A DNA stretch of 64,000 nucleotides, taken from contig NW_004454195.1 of the NCBI RefSeq assembly GCF_000283155.1, forward strand, positions 1,906,382 through 1,970,381, read 5' to 3'. The notes below the pieces were generated by a model. The model was given only the letters and a program-made list of their open reading frames with translations. It did no database searches and was not told the origin of the DNA. Below, piece by piece: positions 1-12,000 of this stretch (position 1 is its first letter; the number at the start of each line of letters is the position of its first letter). The stretch is from Ceratotherium simum simum. Lineage: Eukaryota; Chordata; Mammalia; Perissodactyla; Rhinocerotidae. The position numbers and the translations under genes are program-made.

Positions 1-848
1 ATTTCAATCTCTTTTGTGAAGAAACTCCTAATCTCATTGAATTGTTTGTCTGTGTTGTCTCGTATTTCGTTGAGTGTTTTTATGATAGCTATTTTGAAAT
101 CTCTGTCATTTAGGTTATGGATTTCTGTGTCTTCAGGGTTGGTTTCTGGGTGCTTGTCATTTTCCTTCTAGTCTGGTGATTTGATGTATCTTTGCATTGT
201 GGTTCCTGTATTGGCTTAGTTTTTCCTCACCCTGGAAATCTCTGGTTGCAATTTCCACTCGCTGCCACTGTGTGGGGGTAAAGGGCTGTGTAATCTGAGC
301 CCTCTGTGCTCTGCCGCACAGCTGTTTGCTGCCATCCGGATCCACCGGTTGCTTGGTCTGGTCTGGTCCGCTGAGCTGCAGGGTCCGGTTTGCCGGGGTG
401 GTGGGGGGCACTCTGTCTTTTGCCCGCTGGGTCCCTGGCGTGGGGGGCTTCTCATTCGCCCCTCATTATCCGCTCTCTGGGGTGTTCAGATGTTGATGGT
501 ACCCCGTAGCAGCTCTGAGTCCCCCGTGTGGGAGTTTCCCACTGGCTGAGAAAGCCTGAAGAGCTACGGTTTCCCCGCAGAGGGCCGCCCGTCCCCCCTC
601 TCTGGGAGCCACGTGGACCGGGATCGCTGATCTGATGGGGAGGGAGAGGAGTTCTCCTTACCTCTCCTCACTTCCTCCGGGGGCCCAGCACGTTCCACTC
701 TCAGATGTGCGGTAGTGTGGATCTTTCCGATCTTGCTTATCACTGTCTGGGATTCCGTTGTTGGTCTGTGACTGTTCCTTTTGTTGTATCTTATCAGGGG
801 AAGAGTTTATGGGAAAGCTCACTCCGCCATGACGCTGACGTCACTCCT
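1..848 (-). mobile_element. L1 LINE, 5' UTR and start of ORF1 (continues left of the window)
   Basis: On the minus strand the element starts near 848 with the GGAGTGACGTCA..ATGGCGGAGTGAG pattern common at mammalian L1 5' ends. A GC-rich 5' UTR follows, then ORF1-like codons from about 150 down to 1 (NDRDFKIAIIKTLNEIRDNT and onward), which form the start of the ORF1p coiled coil. It lies antisense to KIAA0319. A full-length 5' end suggests a possibly complete, fairly young copy, but the rest is off-window. Confidence 0.75.
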
Positions 849-2929
849 CCATATTGTTTCTTAATGTGAAATTTGTAGTCTAGTCTAGTGCCATCCTGCT
901 TTAGATATGTCTCTTTGTCTGTCTTTTCCATGTGGCTGCTTGAGAACCTTGTTTCAGACATTTCTGTATCCTCTATGTGGCACAGTGCTAGACTCGTGGC
1001 AAATCGTAAATGTTGGTTACTTGGATGAATGAATGCAGGCATGATTACAATGTGTTGAAGCTCACAGGTGTAAAAGAACACAGCTAGATGGGAAAATTCA
1101 AGTATTGTGGACTGGCAAGAGCGTGGGTACATGGCGGAAAGTGGCTGAGCCTGGGACAGAAGCTCAGCCATGAAGGGCTGTATGTGTCATGTGTTGTGCT
1201 GAGGAGTTTGGAATGTGGGAGAGGCTGAAGCAATTTTATCAGCAAATTGACATAGATTTGGATTTTTTCATACATTTTATTGTGGAAATTTTCAACCACA
1301 TATAAAAGCAGAGAGAATAGCCTTAATGGACCATCATGTTCCCATCACCCAGCTTCAACAGTTATTAACATTTGCCAATCTTGTTTCATCTATCAAGTCG
1401 TATTTTCTTTTATTTTGGTTGGAGCATTTTAAAACAAATCCTAGCATCATGCAATTTTACCTGAAAGATTTGGATTTTTTAAAAGATAATAGATTGGTGG
1501 GAAGAGAGACTGAAAGCAGGGAGAATGGTTGGAAGGCAACTGCAATAGGCTGGATAAGAGATGATATGAGTCCTACTTGAGGCCAACACAGGGAGAATAG
1601 GGGAAAAAAAGATAGATTGGAAAGATGTTTTAGAGCCTGAATTCTCAGGACTTGGTAATTTAATGTGTCTGGAGGGAAGAAAGATGGTGTCTAAAGTGAT
1701 GCCAAGAATTTGACTTCAGTGTATGGATGGATGATGGTGTGATTATCTGGATTTGGGTTCACAGAAGAACAGCAGTAGGTTTGGGGGAGGGCTTCAATTC
1801 AGATTTGGATATATTGAATTTGTGATAATGGAGTGTTTGGGCAAGGTACCTAGGGGAGCAATGTGACTAAAGTTCAAGAGTGTGGAGACATGGCATAAAA
1901 GGGAGTGGCTGTCTTAAGTCCCAGTTTTGAAGCTAGATAGGGTCTAGATAATGTTTTTTACAGAAGGACTTTTGGGCCTACTCAATTTATTGCTGGTCTA
2001 TTTCTATTCTTTCTAGCCTTTCTCTAGATCCACAATTGAATTAAGCCAACTTAACACCAGATTCTCCCCACTGTACTACCCAAAAGGGAGTGTGGTGGAC
2101 AAAATGGAGAAGCTAGTGATGGCACCAATGGTCTCTGCTCCAATCTCTAGTGTCTTTTCTCAGGATGAAAGTGGCTGGTGACCACTGTGATGTTAATTAC
2201 TTTCTTCGATCAACATTTGACTGTCCTCATCCCATTTTCTATTGCATGCCTTGTTTTTAAGGGGAATTTGCAAGGGGTCAAATTGAGTCCCAGAAACCCA
2301 TCTGAACACACAGGGTTTGCCTCATCGCAGCCTTATCCCCAAATTGGGACCATGTCGTCTGATGGTCTCCCCACCACATCCCAATCTGGCTAGATTCTCC
2401 CTGGCCCCTTTCTCCTGAGGCTGTTTTATCAGAAATGGCTCTTACATTGTTCATTTATATTAAACACCCAGTCAGCGGAGTGAAGGTCTAATTATTTTTG
2501 ACTTAAGTTCTTTATTTTACTTAGGCAAGATTTGGCACTACTTGAAATAAAAATATTTCTGTGGCCAGATAGTGTAGACAAGTAGAAAATGATCCAGAGT
2601 GTGTTTTAAGCCAAAATATTTTCACTTTCTAGACCCTGAACATAAGTAAAATCATTATTTCTCTTTTTTAAAAAGAAAAAAAAGCATAATGATATTAGAA
2701 AAATTTCCTCTGTATAGGCTGCCAAATTACAACTAGCTAAGCATAAACAGAGCTTTAAGAAAGTCTATGTATTATCTTATGGGTATTTTGAGCAGAAAAT
2801 AATGCCTTTTGGTTATGTTAAATCTACATATCTGCAAGCTGGAACAGTCATGGGTATTTTATGACATACTTCTATCACCAGTGTTTTAAATCAATCTCTT
2901 TGCTTTCATTTTTGCTATATTTGACTTAG
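849..2929 (+). other. KIAA0319 intronic sequence
   Basis: Intron upstream of the first visible exon. About 1264-1440 resembles an antisense L1 3' segment and about 1480-1620 an antisense L2 segment; both are old and diverged. The rest (1620-2929) is AT-rich with no exon, RNA gene or clear repeat that I can recognise. Confidence 0.5.
1264..1440 (-). repeat. Old L1 3' fragment
   Basis: The pattern TTTATTGTGGAAATTTTCAA followed by CATCACCCAGCTTCAACA and CCAATCTTGTTTCATC is the usual look of an inverted old mammalian L1 segment. Family rank is uncertain. Confidence 0.45.
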
Positions 2930-3081
2930 AAAATAATAGTCCTCCCAGAGCCCAGGCTGGTGGCAGACATGTTCTTGTGCTTCCCAATAACTCCATTACT
3001 TTGGATGGTTCAAGGTCTACTGATGACCAAGGAATTGTGTCCTATCTGTGGATCCGGGATGGCCAGAGTCCAGCAGCTGGA
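2930..3081 (+). CDS. KIAA0319: KIAA0319 exon, eighth from the 3' end (PKD repeat, first half)
   Basis: The acceptor is the ttag at 2926-2929 and the donor is gtgagt at 3082. The first two bases (AA) finish a Glu codon begun in the upstream exon, and the exon ends in phase 0 after ..SPAAG. It encodes the start of the last PKD-type repeat: [26 protein letters not shown] and YLWIRDG. The LDGSxSxD and W motifs are typical of PKD domains. Confidence 0.95.
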
Positions 3082-6000
3082 GTGAGTACTTGAAAAGAAT
3101 TGCCGCTGGACCACTTGTCATTATATCTGCATTAGTTTGCTAGGGCTGCCATACAAAATACCACAGACTAGGTGGCTTAAACAAAAGACATTGATTTTCT
3201 CCCAGTTCTGGAGGCTGGGAAGTCCAAGATTAAGGTGCTGGCCAATTTGGTTCCTGGTGAGAGCTCTCTTTGTGGCTCAAAGACAGCTGCCTTCTCACTA
3301 TGTCTTCACATGGTGGAGAGGGAGAGCTCTTTGGTGTCTCTTCTTATAAGGACACTAATCCTATGGGATCAGGACCCTACTCTTCTGAACTCATTTAACC
3401 CTAATTACTTCCTAATAGGCCCTGTCTCAAATACAGTCACATTGGGGGTTAGGGCTTCAACATATGAATTTGGAGGGGACACAGATAAGTTCATAGCATA
3501 GCATAAGTTCTATTATGACCTCATCTCCCTTTCCATGTTCCCCACTAAGGTCTTGATGCTTCTAGATTTCCTCTGAGGGCTGGAGGCAGTAGGCTGCTGT
3601 TGGGTTTAAACAAAAGCTGAAGTCGTTTCTGACTTTTTCCCTGACCAGACTTTGGGTGGGGTAGGAAACCATAGCCTGGAGGGACTTTGAAGCCAAGTCT
3701 TTCCATAGGAATCATTCCATAGGAATCATCTTTCCTATGGAAAGATTGATTCTTTCCATAGGAATCAATCGTCTTTGGTCCAAGTGGATTCTTTCCTTTC
3801 CTCACATTGTACCAGATAGGTCAATAGGTCAAGGATTGCTGTTCCCATGTCACAAGTACAGAAAGTGAGATGCAGAGATGGAAAGTGACTTGGCCAAGGT
3901 CAACTAACTCATCCTTAACCAAACCACATAGATACTGGTTTTTAGTTCCTGGCAGGCATTTTCCCCCATTAGATCACTCTGCCTCATAGGCTATAAATTT
4001 GGTACATCTTCATTCCTGCTGTTGCTAAGGACTTGAGAGATGCAAATATACTCTTGGAGATGTACCAAAGGAGTGGTCACAGGGAAGGAACTGAAAATGC
4101 TTTATACTTTCTAAAGTACCTCTAGAGTGAATGCTATTCAGCCAGATAGTGGATTAACTTCTAAGTGTAATGATAACATCTCTCTAATCAGCACACTTGT
4201 CACCTTTTTTTTTACCACCGGCTTCCAGTTAGCAAGTTCAGAGGAGGGGTCTGGGAGGTTCCTGTCTAATTCTTTGGAGCTTTGAGCCCCACAGAGCAGA
4301 GACATCTCTATTCAGGCTCTTGGGTCATTTGAGAAGGTGAACATGGTATACAGTATGAGGGAACCCAAGAGAAGAGTATTGTAAAACTGTGTTTGAAAAT
4401 AAGACCCAGAAAACTCTTCAGAGAGGATGCTTCACCCTTGGGCTCTCCACCCTAATTTCAATGATTTTCATTCTATTGGATGAAATTAATAATTTGGTAA
4501 TTGCTAGAAAGCCCTTGGGAATCTCAGCTCAGAAGTACTGTCTGAGGAATTTGTTTCTCCTGGTGCTTATGTGGAAGAGACGCCAAGGAGTGCTCCTATC
4601 TTCAGCTCACCCACCACCCTGTTCCTCTCCAGCTAGCCCCTTAAAAACATGCATACGTTCAAAAGATGGGACACCGAGGTTTGGGATCAACAGAAGCCTA
4701 GAATTGAGAGCTGAGCACTGAATCACGAATCGTGTTATTTCACAGGATGTCATCGACGGCTCTGACCGCAGTGCAGCCCTGCAGCTGACCAATCTGGTGG
4801 AGGGAGCCTACACTTTCCACTTGCGAGTTGCTGACAGTCAGGGGGCCTCAGACACGGACACTGCCACTGTGGAAGTGCGGCCAGGTGTGCGCGCAGGTTT
4901 CTGTGCCCGGGTTAGTGGTGCTGGTCTGTGCTGGGGGTGGTCAGCCTTTGGGGCTCTCTGCAGTTCACGGGTGGAACCCAGTGTGGGAGGCTTCCTGTGG
5001 CTGCTTCAGCTCTTGGCTGGGCCCACTTTGAGGCTTTCTCTGCACGTGGTTGCATATCCTCAAACAGATACAGCCTCATAACTCATTAAGAACTGGATGT
5101 GGCAACAAGAATCTCTTTTCACTTTTGTTTTCCTGCCAGAAGACAAGGACCTAATGTCAAATGGGCACAAGGGCTTCACTACTGGGAGCGCTGAGGGGGG
5201 CAGCTCCAATGAGGCGGCCATATTGACCCCCAGTGTAGACTGGGCTGGGCAGTGCCCACAGAGCTCGGAGACTGAGTTCCCTTCCCAGGGTGTATGAGGT
5301 GCCAAAATTTCAAGGTAGCCCAGAGGCCGATTAGGCACACCTGATTATCTTCTGGGAAAATAATTAATAGACAACAACCTGAGATAAAACAAGGAAAAAG
5401 TACTCTCAGATAGGGGCCTCTGTGGCATTTGGAAAAATTTATCTGAGTCCTGAAACCCAAATGTATACATTACACAGGGGTTGTTTAAAACTCTAACTTG
5501 CATACAGGCCTTGCTCCTTATCTTGTCAAGCCCGTGATTTGCAAGTGGAAATCCCGTATCTTCTCTTTCCCAGACCCCAGGAAGAGTGGCCTGGTGGAGC
5601 TCATCCTGCAGGTTGGCATTGCGCAGCTGACGGAGCAGCAGAAGGACACCGTTGTGAGGCAGCTGGCAGTGCTGCTGAACGTGCTGGACTCAGACATTAA
5701 GGTCCAGAAGATTCAGGCCCACTCGGACCTCAGGTATGAGCTGCACACCAACCCAGCATGAAGCTGTTAACTTCCTCTGCTTGTTCTGTACTGTTTTCTC
5801 ATTCATATACTTTTTTTCTCAAAGGACGGCAGTAAGGACCACATCATTCTGGGTCCTTCCTATAAGTCTCAGTAAATGTTTGCTGGTTGAGAATGTTCTG
5901 AATGAAGGAGTTAGCAAACATCAGAGGGAGCTAGTTTTTAGCTCTGGTATCTCCAGAGGGCATGCAAATGGTCTGGGGCATGCACAGAGGACGTTTCACA

Positions 6001-9000
6001 GCCAGACTTCATCCATGCCCCATGTTCATGGGCCTGAGGCTTATCCCAGTGTGAGAGGATCATTGATTACCATTGCTGTCTTCTGGGAGTCTATGAGGCT
6101 CAACCTCTACCTTTATTTCTTATAACATTTATATATTTAATTGAGTGTTTATTTATAAACTCTTATCCAACTTATGAATAGTAGGGTGAGATGAGAGGAG
6201 AGAGAAAGAAAGAATATAGGATTGAAAACCTACCATTAATAGTAAATCCATTTGCCAGTTATTGTCAGCTATTCTGTTTAGGCTTATTTTCCCGATAACA
6301 GAAGTTTACATAGAAAAGTACTAAATTAAAACAAATTCTAGTTATTTTTTATAGAACTCTTTGTAAAATGGATCACACATTTCCCTTACTTATAAAATAT
6401 CAAACACTGAAGCAAACGTGTCTGAAAATCGACAAAACCGAAAGTTGCTTCTTTGGTTTTTGCTTTTGTTTTTGTTTTTGTTGGGAAAGATTTCCACTGA
6501 GCTAACATCTGTTGCCAATCTTCCTTTTTTTTTTTTTCCTCCCCAAAGCCCCAGTACATAGTTGTGTATTTTGGTTGGAAGTCCTTCTAGTTCTTCTACG
6601 TGAGCCATAGCCACAGCATGGCTACTGACAGACAAGTTGTGTGGTTCCGTGCCTGGGAACTGAACCCTGGCTGCCAAAGCGGAGCATGCCGAACTTTAAC
6701 CACTAGGCCATCAGGGCTGGCTCAAAAAGTCGTTTCTTTTAAAGATCAACGAGACTGATAAACCTTTAGCTAAACTGACCAAGAGAAAAAAGAGAGAAGA
6801 CTCAAATTGCTAAAATCAGGAATGAAAGGGGATATTACTACCAACCTTATAGAAATGAAAAGGATTATACTATGAATAATTGTATGTCAACAAATTAGTT
6901 AACCTAGATGAAATGGACAAAATCCTAGAAAGACACAACTATAAAAACTGACTCAAGGAGAAATTAAAAACTTTAATAGACCTATAACAAGTAAAGAGAC
7001 TGAATCAGTAATCAAAAAATTTCCCTTGAAGCCCCGGGCCAGATGGCTTCACTGGTGAATTCTACAAAACATTTAAAGATTTAACAGCACTTTCACAAAC
7101 TCTTCCAAAAAAACAGAAGAGGATGGAACGCTTCCCAACTCATTCTGTGAGGACAGTTTACTCTGATTCCCAAACGTAGACAAAGACATCGCAAGAAAAG
7201 AAAACTACAGACCAATATGCCTTATGAATATAGAAGCAAAAATCTTCCACAAAATACTAGCAAACTGCATCCAACAGCATGTATTTTTATTTATTTATTT
7301 TGTTGAGATATAATTGACATATAACATTGTGTAAGTTTAAGGTGTACAACATATTGATTTGATATATTTATAGATTGCAGTATGATTACCTCCAGAGCGT
7401 TAGCTAACACTTCCTTCATGTCACATAATTATCATTTCTTTTTTGTGGTGGAAACAATTAAGATCAAGTTTCTGAGCAACTTTGAAGTTTATAATACAGT
7501 ATTGTCTGTAATCACTATGCTGTGCATTAGATCTCCAGGACCAATTTACCTACTGGTTACAAGTTTGTACACCAAAACAACATCTCCCTGATTCCCCCAC
7601 TCCCTAGCCCCTGGTAACCACCATTCTACTCTCTGTTTTTACAGTTGACCTTTTTTAGATTCCACATGTAAATGAGATCATACAGTATTTGTCTTTCTCT
7701 GTCTGGCTTAATCTCACTTAACACAATCCCTCAGGGTCCATCCATGTTGTCGCAAATGGCAGGATTTCCCCTTTCTCATACCTGAATAATATTCCACTGT
7801 GTATATATATATACACACCACGTTTTCTTTATCTATTCATCCATTGATGGACTCTTAGGTTGTTTCCATATCTTGGCTATTGTGAATAATGCTGCAATAA
7901 ACATGGGAGTGCAGATATCTCTTTGATATCCTGTTTTCCATTTCCTTTGGACATATACCTAGGAGTGGAATTGCTGGATCCATCCAGCAACATATTGAAA
8001 GGATTATACACCATGGCCAAGTGGGATTTATCCCAGGAATGCAAGAGTGAGTCAACGTATGAAAATCAATACATGTAGTAAACCATATTAATAGAAAAAG
8101 GACAAAAACTGTATGATCATCTTAATATACACAGAAAAAGCATTTGACAAAATTTTCATGATAAAAACACTTGTTGTAGGTTGCATTGTGTCCCCCTAAA
8201 AGATAAGTTCAAGTCCTAACCCCTAGTACCTATGAATGTGACCTTATTTGGAAATAGGGTCGTTGCAGATGCAATTAGTTAAAATGAGGTCACACTGGAG
8301 TAGGGTGAACCCTTAATCCAGTGTGACTGTGTCCTTGTAAGAAGAGGAGAGATACAAAGACAGACACACAGGGAGAAGGCCATGTGATAACAGAGGCGGA
8401 GATTGGAGTGATATTTCTACAAGCCACAGCACACCAAGGATTGCCAGCAACACCGGAAGCTAAGAGAAAGGCATGGAACAGATTCTCTCCCAGAGCCTTC
8501 AGAGAGAGAATGTTCCTGCCATCACCTTGATCTTGGAATTCTAGCCTCTAGAACTGTGAGAGAATAAATTTCTGTTGTTTTAAGACAGCCGGTTTGTGGT
8601 AATTTTCTATAGCAACCTTGGAAACTAGTATAGATTTGAATAGAAATTTATCCAAAGAAGATTTACAAATGGCCAATAAGCATATAAAAAGATGCTCAAC
8701 ATCATTAGCTATTAGGGAATTGCAAATCAAAACCACACTGAGGGCCAGCCTGGTGGCGCAAGCAGTTAAGTGTGCGCACTCCGCTGCGGCGGCCTGGGGT
8801 TCCCCGGTTCGGATCCCGGGCACGCACCGACGCACTGCTTGGCAAGCCATGCTGTGGCGGCGTCCCATATAAAGTAGAGGAAGATGGCACAGATGTTGGC
8901 CCAGGGCCAGTCTTCCTCATCACAAAAAGAGGAGGATTGGCAGATGTTAGCACAGGGCTGATCTCCTCATAAAAAAAAAAAACAACAAAAAAAAACCACA

Positions 9001-12000
9001 CTGAGATACCACTTCACACCCACTAGGATGGCTATAATCCAAAAGACAGACCATAATAAATGTTGGCAAGTATGTGGAAAAATTGGAACACTTATGCATT
9101 GCTGGTGGGAACGTAAAAGGATGTAGCCTCTATGGAAAACTGTTTGGCAGTTCCACAAAATGCTAAACATAGAATTATCACGTGATCTAGTAATTCCACT
9201 CCTAGGTATATACCCAAGAGAAATGATAAACTTATGTCTACACAAAAACTTGCACACAAACATTCATAGTGGCGTTATTCCTACAGCCAAAAAGTGGATA
9301 CAATCCAAAAGTCATCAACTGATGAATGGGTACATATAATGAGATATAGTCATACAAGAGAATATTATTTGGCAATTAAAAGGAAGTATTGATACATGCT
9401 ACAACTTGGGTGAACTTTGAAAACATTATACTAAGAAGCCAGACACAAAATGCCTCATGTGTATTCCGTTTATATCACATGTCCAGAATAGTCAAATCTG
9501 TAGAGACAGAAGGTAGATTAGTGGTTGTCAGGAACTATGGGGCCTGGGGAATGGCTGCTAATGGAGAGTATGGAGTTTCTTTTCGAGGTCATGAAAATGT
9601 TCTGTAGTTAGATGGTGGTGATGGTTGCACAACTTTGTGAATATACTAAAACCTACTGAAATTATACACTTTAGAAGGGTGAGTTTTATGGTAGCTAAAT
9701 TATATCTCAATAAGAAGGTAAAAATAAAGACATGTCTGAAAGTTATTCTTTGTATGGTTGTGTCTGCACGCATATACACACTGCTCCTTTTCTCTGAAGG
9801 TCTGTCTGTCTGTCATCAGCTGGACTCTGAGACTGAAGAGCCTTTATTGGTGAACAGAAACAGATCAGTTCCTTGGCCCACAGGATACCCCCTTGTGTCC
9901 TCGCCCCAGAGCTGTGGCAGTCTGCCTTGCCAACTTCACAGGTTGGCCGGAGTGGACACGTCATGTCAGTCACCGCCTGACCATGTGGCTGCCCTCTCTC
10001 ATTGTCTCCTCTGCAGCACCGTGATTGTGTTTTATGTGCAAAGTGGGCCACCTTTCAAGGTCCTCAAAGCTGCTGAAGTAGCGCGAAATCTGCACAGGCG
10101 GCTCTCAAAGGAGAAGACCGATTTCTTGCTTTTCAAAGTCTTGAGGATAGACACAGCAGGTCTGTCCCCTACCGAAATATTATTTATTTATTTTTTAGAG
10201 CCCAAGTAATGTAAGTATTTAATTGCTGTATATTCAGAACTGGATACCACTGAGCTAGACATCCCATCAAATTAAGTACAATGAGAACCTTAGAGAAACA
10301 TAAATAATTGCCCATTGAGTTTAAAGTGAAAGATTTCTGAGACGAGCTGAAATGTGATCTGGTTCCAATATGGCAGGACGGTAGCCAGGTCTCATAGACT
10401 TTTTTGATTAGAAATTAAATATATAACTTAATTCCCATGGGAGTATTCCAATGGGATTATTCCTGTGGAAATATTCTAAAAGACTCAGACTAGCTAATCA
10501 TGGCTAAGTTTTACTGGCAGGGAAAGATTTTCACTTTAGCATCCAGGGACTTGTTTTAGCATTTGTTTCTCCCTGCAACACATGTTTGCCAACTATGCTT
10601 TGTCTTTGAGGGAAACTAGAGAGCAACAACAGTCATCGGTCAAATTTTTTTTTTTTTTGATGTGGAAGATTGGCCCTGAGCTAACATCTGTTGCCAATAT
10701 TCCTCTTTTTGCTTGAGGAAGGTGGTCCCTGAGCTAACATCTGTGCCAGTCTTCCTCTACTTTGTATATGGGACGCTGCCACAGCATGGCTTGATAAATG
10801 GTGTATATGTCCGCACCAGGGATCCGAACCTGTGAACCCTGGGCCACCGAAGCAGAACACGCAAACTTAACCACTACGCCACCGGGCCAGCCCCTCATGG
10901 GTCAATTTTTAAAATTGTACTCTCACATAATGGTCATTGTCAGAAATTTCATGCTTAAACTGTCAGAACGGTTTTAAAGACAGATAAATATTGGCTGGAA
11001 AAGCTGTATTTATATAATTTATTTACCTTGGACATCATGCCTTAGGTTGTGATGATGGTGTTGTGTAGACTATTGAATATTTAAGAGAGCTTATAAGTTC
11101 TTCCATTGTACCTCTTTTCTTAGCCCCTTGCTTGCCACCCCTTCCTGGCACCAAATGTGGAAATGTGGTCTTTGTCCAAGGTCTCTGTCCCCATCTTATG
11201 AGTAACATGAATCCCTTATTATCATAAAGTGGTTATTTTAATAGACACCGAGGAATGTGAGAGTTACAAGGAATATGATAATGTTTGGGTAGTAAAATTT
11301 AATTTGTTTCAGATATGTATCTACCCACAATTGACTTTCTCAACTGTAATATGGAGTAACTTAATTTTTTAATAACTCCTTTTTTCTAGCTAGAAAAGTA
11401 ATATTTAATTATTATAGGAAATTTGGGATATCCATAAAGGCAAAAAAGTTAAAATAATCCTCTAGATTCTTGAGTCTAGAATTCTCACCATCCAAAGATA
11501 ACTTTTGTTAATATTTTGATGTATTTCCTTCCAGTTTCCCCATCTCTAGAAACATTTAACACAATCAGGATAATTTGATATATATTTTTAATCTGCTTTT
11601 TAACTTCAAATCATATTACGATCATTTTCTCAAATTTAAATTTTTTTTTTTTTGGGAGGAAGATTAGCCCTGAGCTAACATCTGTTGCCAATCCTCCTCT
11701 TTTTGCTGAGGAAGATGGGCCCTGGGCTAACATCCATGCCCATCTTCCTCTACTTTATATGGGACACCGCCACAGCGTGGCTTGACAAGCCGTGCGTCGG
11801 TGCACACCCGGGATCCAAACCTGCCAACCCCGGGCCACTGAAGTGGAGCGTGCGCACTTAACCGCTGTGCCATCGGGCCGGGCCCTCAAATCTTTTCAAA
11901 TTTATCCCTCAATAAGATACTTAGGGCCACTAAGTACTCCATCCTGGATATGTTCCACAATTCATGCAACCAGTTTTCTACTCAGTCTTTGAAGTTGATT

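Larger units (their letters stand above)
3082..4745 (+). other. KIAA0319 intron
   Basis: Contains the MLT1-type LTR, the near-palindrome cluster at 3701-3770 and a MIR-like stretch at about 3850-3990. 4000-4745 shows nothing recognisable beyond the polypyrimidine and acceptor before 4746. Confidence 0.6.
6735..9725 (+). mobile_element. Old L1 copy (ORF2 parts and 3' end), broken by three insertions
   Basis: ORF2 reverse-transcriptase-like DNA is seen at 6735-7280 and 7981-8171, and ORF2 C-terminus plus 3' UTR at 8633-8742 and 9005-9725. Stops and gaps are frequent, so it is dead. It is interrupted by an inverted L1 (7281-7980), an MLT1-type LTR (8172-8632) and an ERE (8743-8990). Confidence 0.75.
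5734..10016 (+). other. KIAA0319 intron
   Basis: 4.3 kb. The first 700 bp is unremarkable AT-rich DNA. From 6454 it is a nest of repeats (ERE, L1 plus, L1 minus, MLT1, ERE) listed separately. 9726-10016 has no repeat I recognise. Confidence 0.6.

Noticed and set aside
3701..3770. CRISPR-like array from the repeated 14-mer
   Set aside because: Repeats abut or overlap and have no regular spacers, and the genome is mammalian.
9743..10051. 102-codon minus-strand open frame over a KIAA0319 exon
   Set aside because: It is the shadow of the real plus-strand exon 10017-10159 plus intron.
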